Shown here: positions 47,999 to 59,742 of the stretch, piece by piece
How positions within the stretch are numbered: position 1 is the first letter of the stretch
Layout of the letters: the number at the start of each line of letters is the position of its first letter
Source: Mortierella alpina
Lineage: Eukaryota > Mortierellomycota > Mortierellomycetes > Mortierellales > Mortierellaceae
Direction of reading: 5' to 3'
NCBI GenBank assembly: GCA_029449245.1
Contig: JANATF010000001.1
Location: 2,914,001 to 2,978,000, forward strand
Length of the DNA: 64,000 bases
The notes under the pieces: generated by a model
What the model was told of the DNA's origin: nothing
Seen by the model: only the letters and a program-made list of their open reading frames with translations
Databases searched by the model: none
Program-made: the position numbers and the translations under genes

Positions 47999-49703
47999 TC
48001 AGGTCGAGGAAAGAGGCCTTGGGCACTCGTTGTTCTTTGCCAGGGTATGGTATCGCATGGTCACCCAGTGGAGCTCCTGACGCAGTTTCTGGATCTCCAC
48101 CATGGCCTCACAACAGTGTTCATTCTCGTGCTCGAGCTCGTGAGCATGATGGGCATGTGCATGTGGATGGACTTGTGGTAGTGGCGATTGGTGATGTGGG
48201 TTTGACGGCTGGCAAGAGTGATGTGGTAGCTGTGGTACCTGCGCTTGTGATTGCTTGTCAGCTGAAGAAAAGGGACTTTCGTCGTGGCTGTTCAAAATGG
48301 AGGCCAGTGATGGACCCAAGCGGCGCTCGAGTTCTCTGGGTCGAGAATCCTTGCTAGGAGAATTGTCCCCTTGGACTGGAGCGTGGTCTTGAGCATACTG
48401 TCTGTGCGCACCAGAAGCGGGCTCTGGTCTGGAATGGCTGTGAGACCAGCCTTCATGTGCATTTCCTCTAGGTGGAGTAGTAAGCGCGTCATATCCATCG
48501 GATCCCTTCGAGTAAGACCACATGTTTGTCGGACTTGACATTGTGGAGAGGGACATTGCAGAGACCGATGGCGACAGAGTGGGCGAGAGTGAGGGTGATG
48601 GCGTAGACCTTGAAGGCGAAGAGGAGGATGGATAGCTTTCGCGGCGAGAGTGACCGTGCACGGCCTTGATGGGCGAGTGGTGGAGGTCAGGATGTGAATG
48701 AGGTTGAGGGTTTGAGTGTGAACGCGCATGTGAGTGCGCTTGTGGATATGGAAACGACGACTGCTGCGATTCTGGAGTGGTTTGGAGTGGCTCGTGAGCG
48801 GTGGGGCTGTACATCTTGGCGCGATCATGGGGAGCGTCGTCCTCATCAATCTCCATACTAGACAGCATGGCAGGTCGCTCAGTCTGCAACATAGGCAGTG
48901 ATCTCTTGGGGTGTACTGCACTCCAGCTGTACCGCTCCTGTCGCCACTGATGCTCGGCTAGTGCTGTGGGTGATGAACGGGAGATGAACATATCTTGAGA
49001 GTTCCGTCGGTCACTTGTAAAATGGTATTCAGGCATAGTTGTCTCTGAATAGGGTAATTGCTCACGAGCAAAGTGTCGATGTTGAAAGGGCGTACTATCT
49101 TGAGGACTGGGCGCAGCATGCATATGGACAGAGTGATCTTGCGAGGAGCTGGGGCGGGCTTCAGCATCTTGTACATGTGGTAATGAGAAGCTTCGGCTAT
49201 GAGACCGGGCCAGGGTCCTCATCTGACTTGCCACTAGACCTGGTTCGTATGTCCATTCCGAGCAATGAACATTCGACTCTGCGCTGAGATGCCTCTTGAG
49301 AGCATCCAAGCGAGCGAACGTTCTACGGCACTGGATCGAGCGTAAGGTTGGCACGGTTCATGTTAGTAAATGCCTACCAGTTTTTGCGGCGAGGCAGTAC
49401 TGAATCAGGATGGACTTACGTTCTTGCAACAGTACGGTCGCTCTCCAGTGTGAAGTCTTTCGTGTCGCTTCAGATCATGAAGGCGCCTGAAATAAAGCTG
49501 ACATGCCTGATAGTTGATAGGACGCCATACAAAAGACAGCAAAAGCAGTTTAAAAGTCAGTGTCTGTGACCCATGGCAGCAGATGTTAGTAGTGGCCATG
49601 GGCAGATTTGGGCCACATTTACCGTGCATTCAAAGGGTTTGTCGCTCGAGGGGAAACTTTGTGCTTTGTACGACAATTTTGGTTTTGGCTTTAGGGTCGA
49701 CAT
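47999..49703 (-). CDS. C2H2 zinc-finger protein, probable transcription factor
   Basis: Three exons on the minus strand: 49703-49623, 49506-49420 and 49330-47999, 499 residues. Both zinc fingers are split by introns. Finger 1 is C-T-A-C, 12 residues, H-x3-H (FRRLHDLKRHERLHTGERP), with the first two cysteines on either side of intron 1. Finger 2 starts C-K-N-C across intron 2 and ends with an unusual spacing, H then eight residues then H (RHLSAESNVHC). The TGERP linker is classic. The middle is Ser/Pro/His-rich, low-complexity. The C-terminal 50 residues (HELEHENEHCCEAMVEIQKL and LRQELHWVTMRYHTL) form a short coiled coil, so it may dimerise. Likely a nuclear DNA-binding regulator; targets unknown. 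Confidence 0.85.
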
Positions 49704-51157
49704 GGCAGGAGGGTGAGGGAGTGAGGAAGTGAGTGAAGACGATGATGTTTATATGTGCGAAGGGCTGTTAGGAGTGAGTGGATGAGTGAGTAGATGAGAG
49801 AATTGTACGAGTGGGTGGATGAGTGAGTGAGAGAGCGAAAGGTAATTATATGAGAGAAAGGAAGAAAACCTATGCAGAATTAAATGTCTGGGAGGATAAG
49901 AGGGGTGCTTGAAAGATCGTTGGTGGACTTGTAGAGGATTGCTAATAGATCGTCAGTAGGCTGAAGTCGCTGAATGGTGTTGGACTAAGCTATAAGGAGG
50001 ATGCGCGTTAGGGGGTCAGGGTCTAGATTACTCAATGGATGTGGTGCGAGAGGGGAGAAAGAACAATTGGTATGAGTTGCGTTGAGTTGCGACAAAGAGC
50101 GGGTTAAAAAGCAGAAGCGGTCGCGATCTGGAGAAACTAAAATGGCGCGCATTGCGTGGGATAGGAGTGGTTAAGGGTCCAGCAAGGGTTCGCGTGAATG
50201 GTCAGATGGATGAAAAGCGGGCAGATTCTTGCAGCCGAAGTCGGAGGGCGATAAAGGAGTAACTGTCCGTGAGGCGAGATGCGTGGTGTGGTGTCCAAGG
50301 AAGGGTTCAATGGAGGTGGTTTTTTTTTTGCCTACGCAAATCACGCTAGGGGCCAAAAGGACGGCATCAAAATGGGCAAGTGATGCTGAGGACGCGTTTT
50401 GCTGCCTCGTCCGCCCTCCTAACATGCACATGCATGCGCTTCCGTAGGATTGAAGGAGTTGAGGCTTTTGTGGTTCTGGTAGGAGTTGGAGTGAGATGAA
50501 GTCGTAAGCGGATTGTGTCCGATGACGGCAGTGATGATGGTGATCAGAACAGGGAAACGAGGGCGAACTGCAGCAAGGGAAAGAGACGGATGGACGGGTA
50601 CTAGCAGGGACACTCAGGGAACAGGGGACAAGGCAGAAAACAAGGGGAGCAACCTGCAAGCAGACCTCGATGTCCCATTCATTCAAACGAACGTATCCAG
50701 CTGCACTGCCCCACTGATGCAAAGCGTGCAATGGGTTAGAATGCATGAGCATTCCCATTCAGAGCGCCTGGGCATTCTTTCATCCATTCCGCATACATTC
50801 ATTCAAACGACTGCGTGCATAAGCAGACACGAGAGAAACGTGCGCACCTACCGATTTGATTAAGAGAGGTATTCCCAGTAGACGCTGTCTTCAAAGGGTT
50901 AACAAGACTGGCGTTACTTGTATTATGAAATTGGCGTCAAGTGGATGAAGGTCGCAGCACGGGCAGGAGCGCGGGCACTCAAGGAGGCAAACGGAATTCG
51001 GGAAGCTCGGCAAAGGGATAACGAGAACAAGACTAGCCAGGGATAGAGAGAGATGAATGTGTTCGTGGCTTTTTGCATAATATTCACAGGTTCACTCAAT
51101 TTCCTCCAGCATGCGAGAAAAAGGGAGGGTCGAAGAAAAGGGACGGAAGAAAGGGAC

Positions 51158-51223
<66 letters not shown>

Positions 51224-52191
51224 GGAGGACGGACAGGGAAGGGAAAAAAAAAAACGCGTTACTTTCCAAGGGACAGGGAAGCTCGACCACATCCGTCAAA
51301 GATCAAAGTGACAAGGGAATAGAAAAAGGGCCAGAAACGTGCATGCGCCGTATCGTGCGTGCCGCTCTGCTTCTGTTGCTTTGGATCAATGTCTCGCTAT
51401 GTCCCTCGGCTGTCGTCGCTAGCCCTTCCTTCATGCTCCTCTCTTGCTTCCTGCCTCCATCTCCGTTAGCTCTATCTTGACGCTCTTTCGCTGGCCCGTT
51501 GCCTGGTTCTATTTTCATCCCTATTGCATGGCTTGCCCCTCAATCTACCTTGTGTCTCCTTTCGTTTTGAACCCTGACACGCATGCTTTCCCCTCTTTGT
51601 CCTCCCATGGCGGTGGTGGTTAGATGCAGACATGCAGACAGGGTCGGAGGAAGGGAAACAAAAACGCGTTCTTCCTGACCATGTGGGACACAATGACAAC
51701 TACACTCTTTGTGTTTCTGTGTCTCTGTGTTCGGTGTTTTGGTCCTGCAAGCATGTAAAACAAAAGGCCCTCCTTGTTCGCGACCTGCAGGTTCTCTCTG
51801 CCTCTGTTTTACCGCCAACGAACACAACATAGGCCCGTACAGCATACTCCAAAACAATAACGGGCCCGACGTGAACCACATTTGGATCCCTCCCTCGTTG
51901 TCTGATCAGCTCACCCGCGCGCTCGCCATCCTTACCCTATATGCTCTTTTAGGTGTAGTCGCATTCTCGATACAGTGTGAATGGGGAAGAGATCGAAAGG
52001 GCTTGAGTACACCCGTTTCCGCTGCACAGTGTGCAGTGCCAGCAGTGGCAAACGCATCGCGTCACAGTACGTGAAGAATCGCTTAACATTCCAGGGCACA
52101 CCAGGCTTGAGGCTCCATCAACACCTCCTGAGCATCCCTCTTCATCTCTCTCCCTACATATTCTCTATCTTCCTATTTATAAAACATCGTC
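49704..52191. other. Long intergenic region, 2.5 kb, divergent promoters
   Basis: Between the zinc-finger gene (minus) and Rab11 (plus). Contains GAGTGAGTGAGTGG-type repeats at 49720-49860 and the GA tract at 51160-51221. No gene supported. A TATA-like TATTTATAAAAC is near 52174-52186. Confidence 0.4.
51160..51221. repeat. GA dinucleotide microsatellite
   Basis: About 30 perfect AG units, then GGAGGGAGGACGG. Confidence 0.95.
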
Positions 52192-53833
<1,642 letters not shown>

Positions 53834-53918
53834 ATTGTTCACCTTGAAATCGCCGCCCTTGCCCATCTAACACATCTCCCACACACACCTTCATACCTTC
53901 GCAGCTTAGTGCGAGACA

Positions 53919-53924
53919 AATAAA
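53919..53924 (+). terminator. AATAAA poly(A) signal of Rab11
   Basis: AATAAA 86 bases after the stop codon, inside the convergent gap 53834-54023. Confidence 0.45.
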
Positions 53925-54023
53925 ACAAAATTGTAGAGATTCAATTTGCAGTTGCTATGGATGTCCGAGTGTCTAATAGTCTTGCCACTGTCGGTCAGTA
54001 AAGCCATCCCTGTAGCCATCGTT

Positions 54024-55843
54024 TTAACACCTGAGGAAAGTAAAGAGGGAGTATTTTGCAGGCTGGTTAGCATCTGTGAGCAAGCAGCGATCGAAGGCTG
54101 TGAATATGGGCGCGAACTCACCAAGAGTATTTCTCGTTGAGGACCCACGCGACATTGTTGGTGTCCTGGTCGGATTTGACCAAGCCAAGACTGGGAATCG
54201 AATGATGGCGGTGCTGAACCTTGAGACCCAGGAGGTTTGCCAGCGAGACATGACCGTTCCAGAACACAATCTTGGACAGCCTCCATTTTTTGGCCTCGTG
54301 TTGAGCAGCCTCAACAAACGCAAGAGCAATAGTGTCGGATTCATCACTTGTGGTCGTTGAATCGATGCGCCAGCGGAGAATATACAAGTTGTCATCCGTA
54401 AAGTCGTGATGCCAAAGCACAAACTGGTCCTTGGTTCCAGTAACATAAACTCCCAAGCTTAGATCCTTGATCTGGGGTTCCTGGAATTTCCAAATCTCCT
54501 TCGCATTGAACCAGGCGCGGGCATGGAGCCACTGAATGCAGCGCGCTTCGGGTGTAACGGCCACAAAGGTGGTCTTCTCGGATACGGTAGTATCTGATCG
54601 CTCGTTCAGTTTCTCCGTCAATTGAGTTCGAAGCAGCTGGGCATCATGCTTTATCAACACGGCGAGCGATTCCTCTGTAACGGTCTCAAGCTCCACGGTC
54701 CTTGCAGATGCTCTCGTGGTCATGGGTGAACTGGCCGCAGAAGGAGGAGCGGGGAGCATCAAAGTTGGAAGGATGACAATTTCGGTTGAAGTCCTGGCAG
54801 TCCATCCGAAGTTCCCATAAAAGTCTGGTCCAAGATCCGAATACAAGAAGGAGAAGGAAGCGCCCATGTCTTCAATCTCCTTCCAAAGTAACCTAAAGTA
54901 GCGGCGCAAGAGAGAGAGAGAGAGAGAGAGAGAGTGAGAGAGGCGCATAGCGTTGTGAGCCTGTTGGACTACGGCGATCATGATCTGCAGAAAACTAAAA
55001 AAAAAAAAAAAAAAAAAAACTCCAATCGACTTGTTTTGCTCCGTTCATGGGTGCGGAAGGGATGATTGCCATATTTGACAGACATCTTGTGCCTGCACGC
55101 TACCACAGCCGTTCACTGGCGAAGGGAAGTGTGGATCGGGAGTAAAACAAGAAAAGAAAAGAAAAGAAGAGAGAAGAAGAGAAAAGACGAGAAAAGGAAA
55201 AAGGCGGATCCGACTTGTACCTCATCATGAGCTTGCCATATCCATGGTTGCGGTACTTGGATGGCACATAAACAGACGCCACGCTCACTGAGCTCACCTC
55301 GCGCAGGGCCTCGTCCCCAACTGTTGCCACAATTCCTGGGCGTTCATACGTCTCAACGGCTCCTAGGATGCGCTCCAGATTCGGCTTCGAAAAGTCCTTG
55401 GGATCGAATCCTCCACGGACGCATTGATCGTCAGTGGTGGCCTTGTATTCCTCGGTGACATCCGCGTCGGCTTTGGGCACAAGGATCCATGTGATGAGGC
55501 GGTTTTCGCTGGAGAACGCAGTGGTGGCGAGGTGCTGCTCTCGTGCGTGGTACTGGTCAAGTGGAACTCCTTTGGCCCACTCCTCCATGTTGTTGGTCCA
55601 GGTCTGCTGGATGATCTCGGGGGCTGTGGCGTGGATGAGGATCAAATCATGGAGGGCGTAGGGTGCAGGCCCTTTGGCCTTGGTCAAGGTGGCCTTGGCC
55701 GAGGAAGAAATTGGCGAGGCGAGAAGGGCGGTCATGGTGGTGTTGCCTAGTTTGAGAGTAGTTGCAGAGAAGTGGATAAGCAAAGGAGGTGGTGGTGATG
55801 AGAGAGTGTCTGGCGAAAAGGAGAGTTTAAACAGGTTGGGCAT
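54024..55843 (-). CDS. Lysine N-acetyltransferase LYC1-like (GNAT fold)
   Basis: Three exons on the minus strand: 55843-55221, 54892-54122 and a 7-nt last exon 54030-54024, 466 residues. The tiny last exon (GTGTTAA after TTTCCTCAG) completes W-C-stop, the expected LYC1 ending. Without it the gene would stop in the intron as ...NEKYSW. The acetyl-CoA loop is RNHGYGKLMM, and the following segment SFLYSDLGPDFYGNFGW is the typical LYC1 region. Further marks are EWAKGVPLDQYHAREQHL near the N-terminus and a cysteine- and tryptophan-rich C-terminal domain (IQWLHARAWF). The yeast enzyme acetylates lysine in the acetylated lysine-degradation route. An extra 35-residue, Ser/Pro-rich N-terminus may be a targeting extension or a wrong start; the next in-frame ATG at MTALLAS is the alternative. 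Confidence 0.85.
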
Positions 55844-55921
55844 AGTTAAGGGCGATAAGCATGTTGATGGTATATATATTAAAGAAAGTGTGTGGTCGTA
55901 AATACATGAGGAGAGGGCATT

Positions 55922-57493
55922 CTACAGGTACTCCATCTGCCGCTTGTGCCAGTCGCGCTGGCGCAGAGCTCCGACTCTTGAGAATGTGCTCATCTGGATG
56001 CCGACGAGGACCTGCGCGTGGGCCATGAACACTTGGTCAACCATCATCGGCCCAAAGACGCCCAGCTTCTCGACCGTGCCCATCTGGTCATGGTCGAGGT
56101 ACCGCCATCCCAAATCGGCAAACTTTTTCAGCTCCTCAGGTTGGCGTTCGTTCGTCGCCACGAACACAGGCATGATCTCCTTTAGCGATCCTGAGGGGTT
56201 CTGTTTGGTCTGAATCCTGTCTATCCGTTCAGCGAACTGTTCCGTGGATGGTAGGCAGTGAATCAACTTTGGTCCCGCAAAGTTGGACTCACAGTATTGA
56301 GCAAAGTCTCCGCGGCGGGCGTGGATTGCGATGTATTTCTGCATTGGAACAATCTCCTTGCCCAGTCTTGAATCAAAAACGGGCTCTGGCTTGATCAGGT
56401 TTCTGTCCAAGAAGTCTTGCACAAAGTCCTCGAGCTCGGGTGTGAAATGCAAATGCTGTCCGAACCGTTCCCACTCTGACTTGTCCTTAATGCTGATCTT
56501 GTACGTGTTGGAGATGCAGATGATCTTGTCCCGTCTGTATGGCCCCAGAACTTTGGTGATGGTCTCGAGTTTTGTTGCATCGACCTGGAGCGGACTTAAT
56601 GTCACGTTGAGCTTCCACTGCTTCAGGAAACCCTTGGCGGTGAAATCGATCGTTCTCTTGGACCCAAACCCGCAGGTGATACGGCACTGCAGCTCATTGT
56701 ACTTTGCCATCTCTGCGTCGCGCAGTTTGTGAAATTCAACTACTTTGGCGCCCGTCAACTCCTGGAACCGCTCCAGATCCAAAAACTTTGACCAGGGCTG
56801 GTTTTGCTTGGACTTGTCGTGGGACGAGGCCGTGATAGGGGGGATGATGAGTGTGCGGCCAAGGGACTTTGCGACTTCCATGCCTCGAAGCATTCCGTAG
56901 AACTGGTTGGTGATGCCGGCGTAGGGCAGATAGGTCATGTATAGCTCATTATCGTCCTGATCAAGCGTTTCTTGGAAAGGGAGAGCTTCTTCTTGCTCGT
57001 CCTGCTCTGTTGAGCTTGTCTCTCGTTCCTCCTCAGGGGTGGTTTCATGTCCAGAATCATTAGAGTTGTTGATGTTGTTGTTATTGCTGTCCTGCTTTTG
57101 AGACAGGGGCACTTCAGAGATGTTGCGGTCCTGATCCTCGGAGGGCTCGTGCTCCTTGCGGTGTGGGATAGCTATCCGTGGCCGCTCATGGTTGTTGGCT
57201 TCGTTGGCTTCAGGACTGCCAGCGTCCTTGAAGTTATTGTTAGCGTTTTGGTTGGTGTTCCAGCGAATGACCGAGAACTCGGCGTCCTTGTTACAGCCTA
57301 CAGCACTGCTCTTGCGACTAGAGGCGAGAGGGCTGGTGACAATGTGGAAGACGAGCATGGTCCCTGACGAGACCAAGAGAACAAAGGCGATCAATAGGAT
57401 GAGCTGCCGCCGAGAGTAACGCCGTGAGGAAGTTGAGGCGCCAGAGACGTATCGCGGCAAGGTCGCTGTCCTGAACTTTGGAGAGGTTGCCAT
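55922..57493 (-). CDS. Type II membrane O-fucosyltransferase-like protein
   Basis: Single exon of 523 residues on the minus strand. A short basic cytosolic N-terminus with RRYSRRQ is followed by a membrane anchor at residues 31-52 (LILLIAFVLLVSSGTMLVFH), then an acidic stem and a catalytic domain from about residue 185. Catalytic-domain marks of GDP-fucose protein O-fucosyltransferases: LPYAGITNQFYGMLRG (190-204), RTLIIPPI, and YIAIHARRGDF (387-397), where the Arg contacts the sugar nucleotide, plus FVATNERQPEEL and MSTFSR near the end. Location in the Golgi or ER membrane is expected. The acceptor protein or glycan is unknown. The gene begins 78 bases from the LYC1-like start, so the two have very short promoters in between. 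Confidence 0.85.
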   Translation of the reverse strand: MATSPKFRTATLPRYVSGASTSSRRYSRRQLILLIAFVLLVSSGTMLVFHIVTSPLASSRKSSAVGCNKDAEFSVIRWNTNQNANNNFKDAGSPEANEANNHERPRIAIPHRKEHEPSEDQDRNISEVPLSQKQDSNNNNINNSNDSGHETTPEEERETSSTEQDEQEEALPFQETLDQDDNELYMTYLPYAGITNQFYGMLRGMEVAKSLGRTLIIPPITASSHDKSKQNQPWSKFLDLERFQELTGAKVVEFHKLRDAEMAKYNELQCRITCGFGSKRTIDFTAKGFLKQWKLNVTLSPLQVDATKLETITKVLGPYRRDKIICISNTYKISIKDKSEWERFGQHLHFTPELEDFVQDFLDRNLIKPEPVFDSRLGKEIVPMQKYIAIHARRGDFAQYCESNFAGPKLIHCLPSTEQFAERIDRIQTKQNPSGSLKEIMPVFVATNERQPEELKKFADLGWRYLDHDQMGTVEKLGVFGPMMVDQVFMAHAQVLVGIQMSTFSRVGALRQRDWHKRQMEYL

Positions 57494-57540
57494 TCCGACG
57501 TATAGGTTTTAGCCGAGAGCTCTTGTGAGATTGTTTCTTG

Positions 57541-57690
57541 CGAGAGAGAGAGAGAGAGAAAGAGAGATTGAGAGCGAAGAGGTGGCAGGTAAGGATTGAA
57601 ACAGACCGGGATGAAGAAAGTCGAAAGAGAAAGAGCGAAGGAAAGAGAAAGAGAGAGAAAGAGAATGTGAGAGAGAGAGAGAAAGAGTTG
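57541..57690. repeat. GA-rich imperfect microsatellite block
   Basis: Several GAGAGA and GAAAGAGAGAG runs over about 150 bases, directly upstream of the fucosyltransferase-like start. Confidence 0.8.
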
Positions 57691-58727
57691 ATGAGGCAAT
57701 GAAGGATGGATGGACAAGGGGCGGATGATGAAACAGGCCGGGCGTGAATCAGACAGGTGGAGATCTCGCTGAGGTGGTGCGGTTTTGGTGTTGTGGTGCC
57801 TGAGCACAACGGCTAAATATACTGCAGCGAGAGGAGGAGCAGCCAAAATGAAAGGGGAGGGGGAGCCGAGTTGCCGGCGGACGACGACGAGGAGGAGGAA
57901 GAGGAGGAGGAGGAGGAGGGGCGAAAAAGCTGAGGAGAAGCGAGCGAGCGAGCGAGAGAGAGAGAGAGAAAAGAGATGAGGAAGACGAGGAAGATGAAGA
58001 TCCAGAGGATGGGCAGGCAGGTGATGTGCGATGGATGTGCGATGGAACGGGACACCACCGGCTAGGCGGGCTGTCGAGACAACGAGCTGAGATAAATAGG
58101 CCCCACTACAAACAAAAACCTTACATGTGTTTGATTGATATTTTCCTCAAATTGCAATCTCGAGAGCAGGGACCCTGGACGAAGGATTGACCGCAACCTT
58201 ATCGCACAGGTGAAAATTCTAGGGGCACGATAGCGCGATCTCTACTCTGCCTCTGCTCTCCATCTCCGGCACTTGGAACTGAGAAGGTGTACGTGAGAGC
58301 GCGCTTCTGCTGCAGTCGAGCTGCTAGACTAGTCTGGTGCGGAGTTTGGCTTTGTCGTCGTCATGAGCACAACCATGTCGCGTCCATCCCCTGTGCTGTC
58401 ATGATGACAGGGCACGACCCACGGAAAGAGGGTGCTGTAGGTCGATAAGCATCAGCTTTGTCTACTTGACTTTCAACTCCACAGTACGCTTAGCCCATGC
58501 TGCAGCCAGCGTTTGGCTTTGTGGGCTTTCGGCATACTGTATAGGACAGGGCGGAGACATAGACGCGAAATGCCGCGACATGAACGTACTGCATGTTCAT
58601 ACCTCCTATTCTCGGGCCAGTGCGAGAGAGGGTATACCGAGGCGGCGTTATTGTGTTTGACGGTACGGTTGAATCGTGAAAGTTTCAGTCAGAACGAGAA
58701 TTTTTTTTCTCATTGACATCAGCACCA

Positions 58728-58735
58728 TATAAAAA
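58728..58735 (+). promoter_or_regulatory. TATA box of the DAP1-like gene
   Basis: ATATAAAA 128 bases upstream of the ATG at 58863, preceded by a poly-T tract at 58702-58709. Confidence 0.5.
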
Positions 58736-58862
58736 GCTTTTCCTCGCCATCCAGCCTTCTCTCAGCATACTTCCACCCTCAGATATCCCCCTTCCTCAAC
58801 GCACGACACCGCCGCACCTTTACTCGCCTCAAAGAAGTACACCCTACCTCAGCTTACCTACC

Positions 58863-59430
58863 ATGAATTCCGAGCACGAGAACAAGGCTGGTCGCACCGC
58901 CGCCAGTATGTTATCAAAGTTGCGTCATCTGCAATACCTTGGTCCGGCTGTTGCTGACATCGACCCTCTCGTTCTCTCTCTTTCCCACAGCCAAGGTCGG
59001 AGGAATGCGTGTTCCCGCCCATGATCACTCCGTGCCCGTTGTCCGCAAGTATGTTTTTTCGTTCCACTGTTGTGCGAGTGTTTTCTATACTAGTCTCAAC
59101 ATGTCGTAATTTTTCCCACACTTGATACGTACATATTGTTTTTTTAACCATGAGTGCAACTTTCACATTAGAGAGCATGAGAGGAAACTCCCACATGACG
59201 ATGACGACGAGAACGAGGACGAGAACGAGGACGAGCGTGAGCTCGAAAAGTTGGAGCGATTTGAGTACGAGAAACAGACTCGTCTTGCCGCAGGAGAGCG
59301 CATGGCTCGCATGCAACAGAACCAACCCAAGAATGAGCCTACCAACACCTTCCGCCAGAAGGAGAACATCCATGTCAACCAGCCCATCCTTCACAACCAC
59401 AGCAAGTCCGGTGCCGCTGCACAGAACTAA
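58863..59430 (+). CDS. Small acidic protein of the death-associated protein 1 (DAP1) type
   Basis: Three exons, 58863-58905, 58991-59048 and 59172-59430, 119 residues. The spliced N-terminus KAGRTAATKVGGMRVP matches the DAP family signature (KAGHPPAVKAGGMRI in the animal protein), and the C-terminal NIHVNQP resembles the family end. The middle is acidic and helical (DDDDENEDENEDERELEKLE). In animals DAP1 limits autophagy under TOR control and a paralogue sits in the exit tunnel of dormant ribosomes. The function in this fungus is inferred from that motif only. All exon junctions are in phase. Poly(A) signal AATAAA at 59540. Confidence 0.6.
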
Positions 59431-59539
59431 GATCACTTTGTTCAATCGCTTTCTTCTGTCCTTCACCTCCAACTGCAATACAAAAGCAAAAAAAAAAAAA
59501 AATCAACTCGTTCCTCCATATCGAAAGTCATCGCGTGTA

Positions 59540-59545
59540 AATAAA
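59540..59545 (+). terminator. AATAAA poly(A) signal of the DAP1-like gene
   Basis: AATAAA 110 bases after the stop, in the convergent gap 59431-59742, which also has a poly-A tract at 59490-59502. Confidence 0.45.
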
Positions 59546-59742
59546 GTATTTGTTCTCCTCTCCTCTTGTGCCGATGGTCAACGTCCGTCTGTCTCGAACT
59601 GCAGACTCATTGTTCTCATGCCGATACCTCCGGGGTCTTATTTGTGATAGCGAACACTGGGATGACTTGATTAATGGTAGGTGATACAACAACGGCAACA
59701 ATTTTCTAGAGAACATGCAACTACACAACAATCTACATTACG

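Larger units (their letters stand above)
57494..58862. other. Intergenic, 1.4 kb, divergent promoters
   Basis: Between the fucosyltransferase-like gene (minus) and the DAP1-like gene (plus). GA-rich tracts at about 57541-57690 and GAG repeats at 57880-57970 dominate. A TATA box lies at 58728. No further gene seen. Confidence 0.4.

Noticed and set aside
51340-51480. Short hydrophobic frame RIVRAALLLLLWINVSLCPSAVV resembling a signal peptide
   Set aside because: It lies just after a GA microsatellite, ends quickly, and has no downstream exon in phase that I could find.
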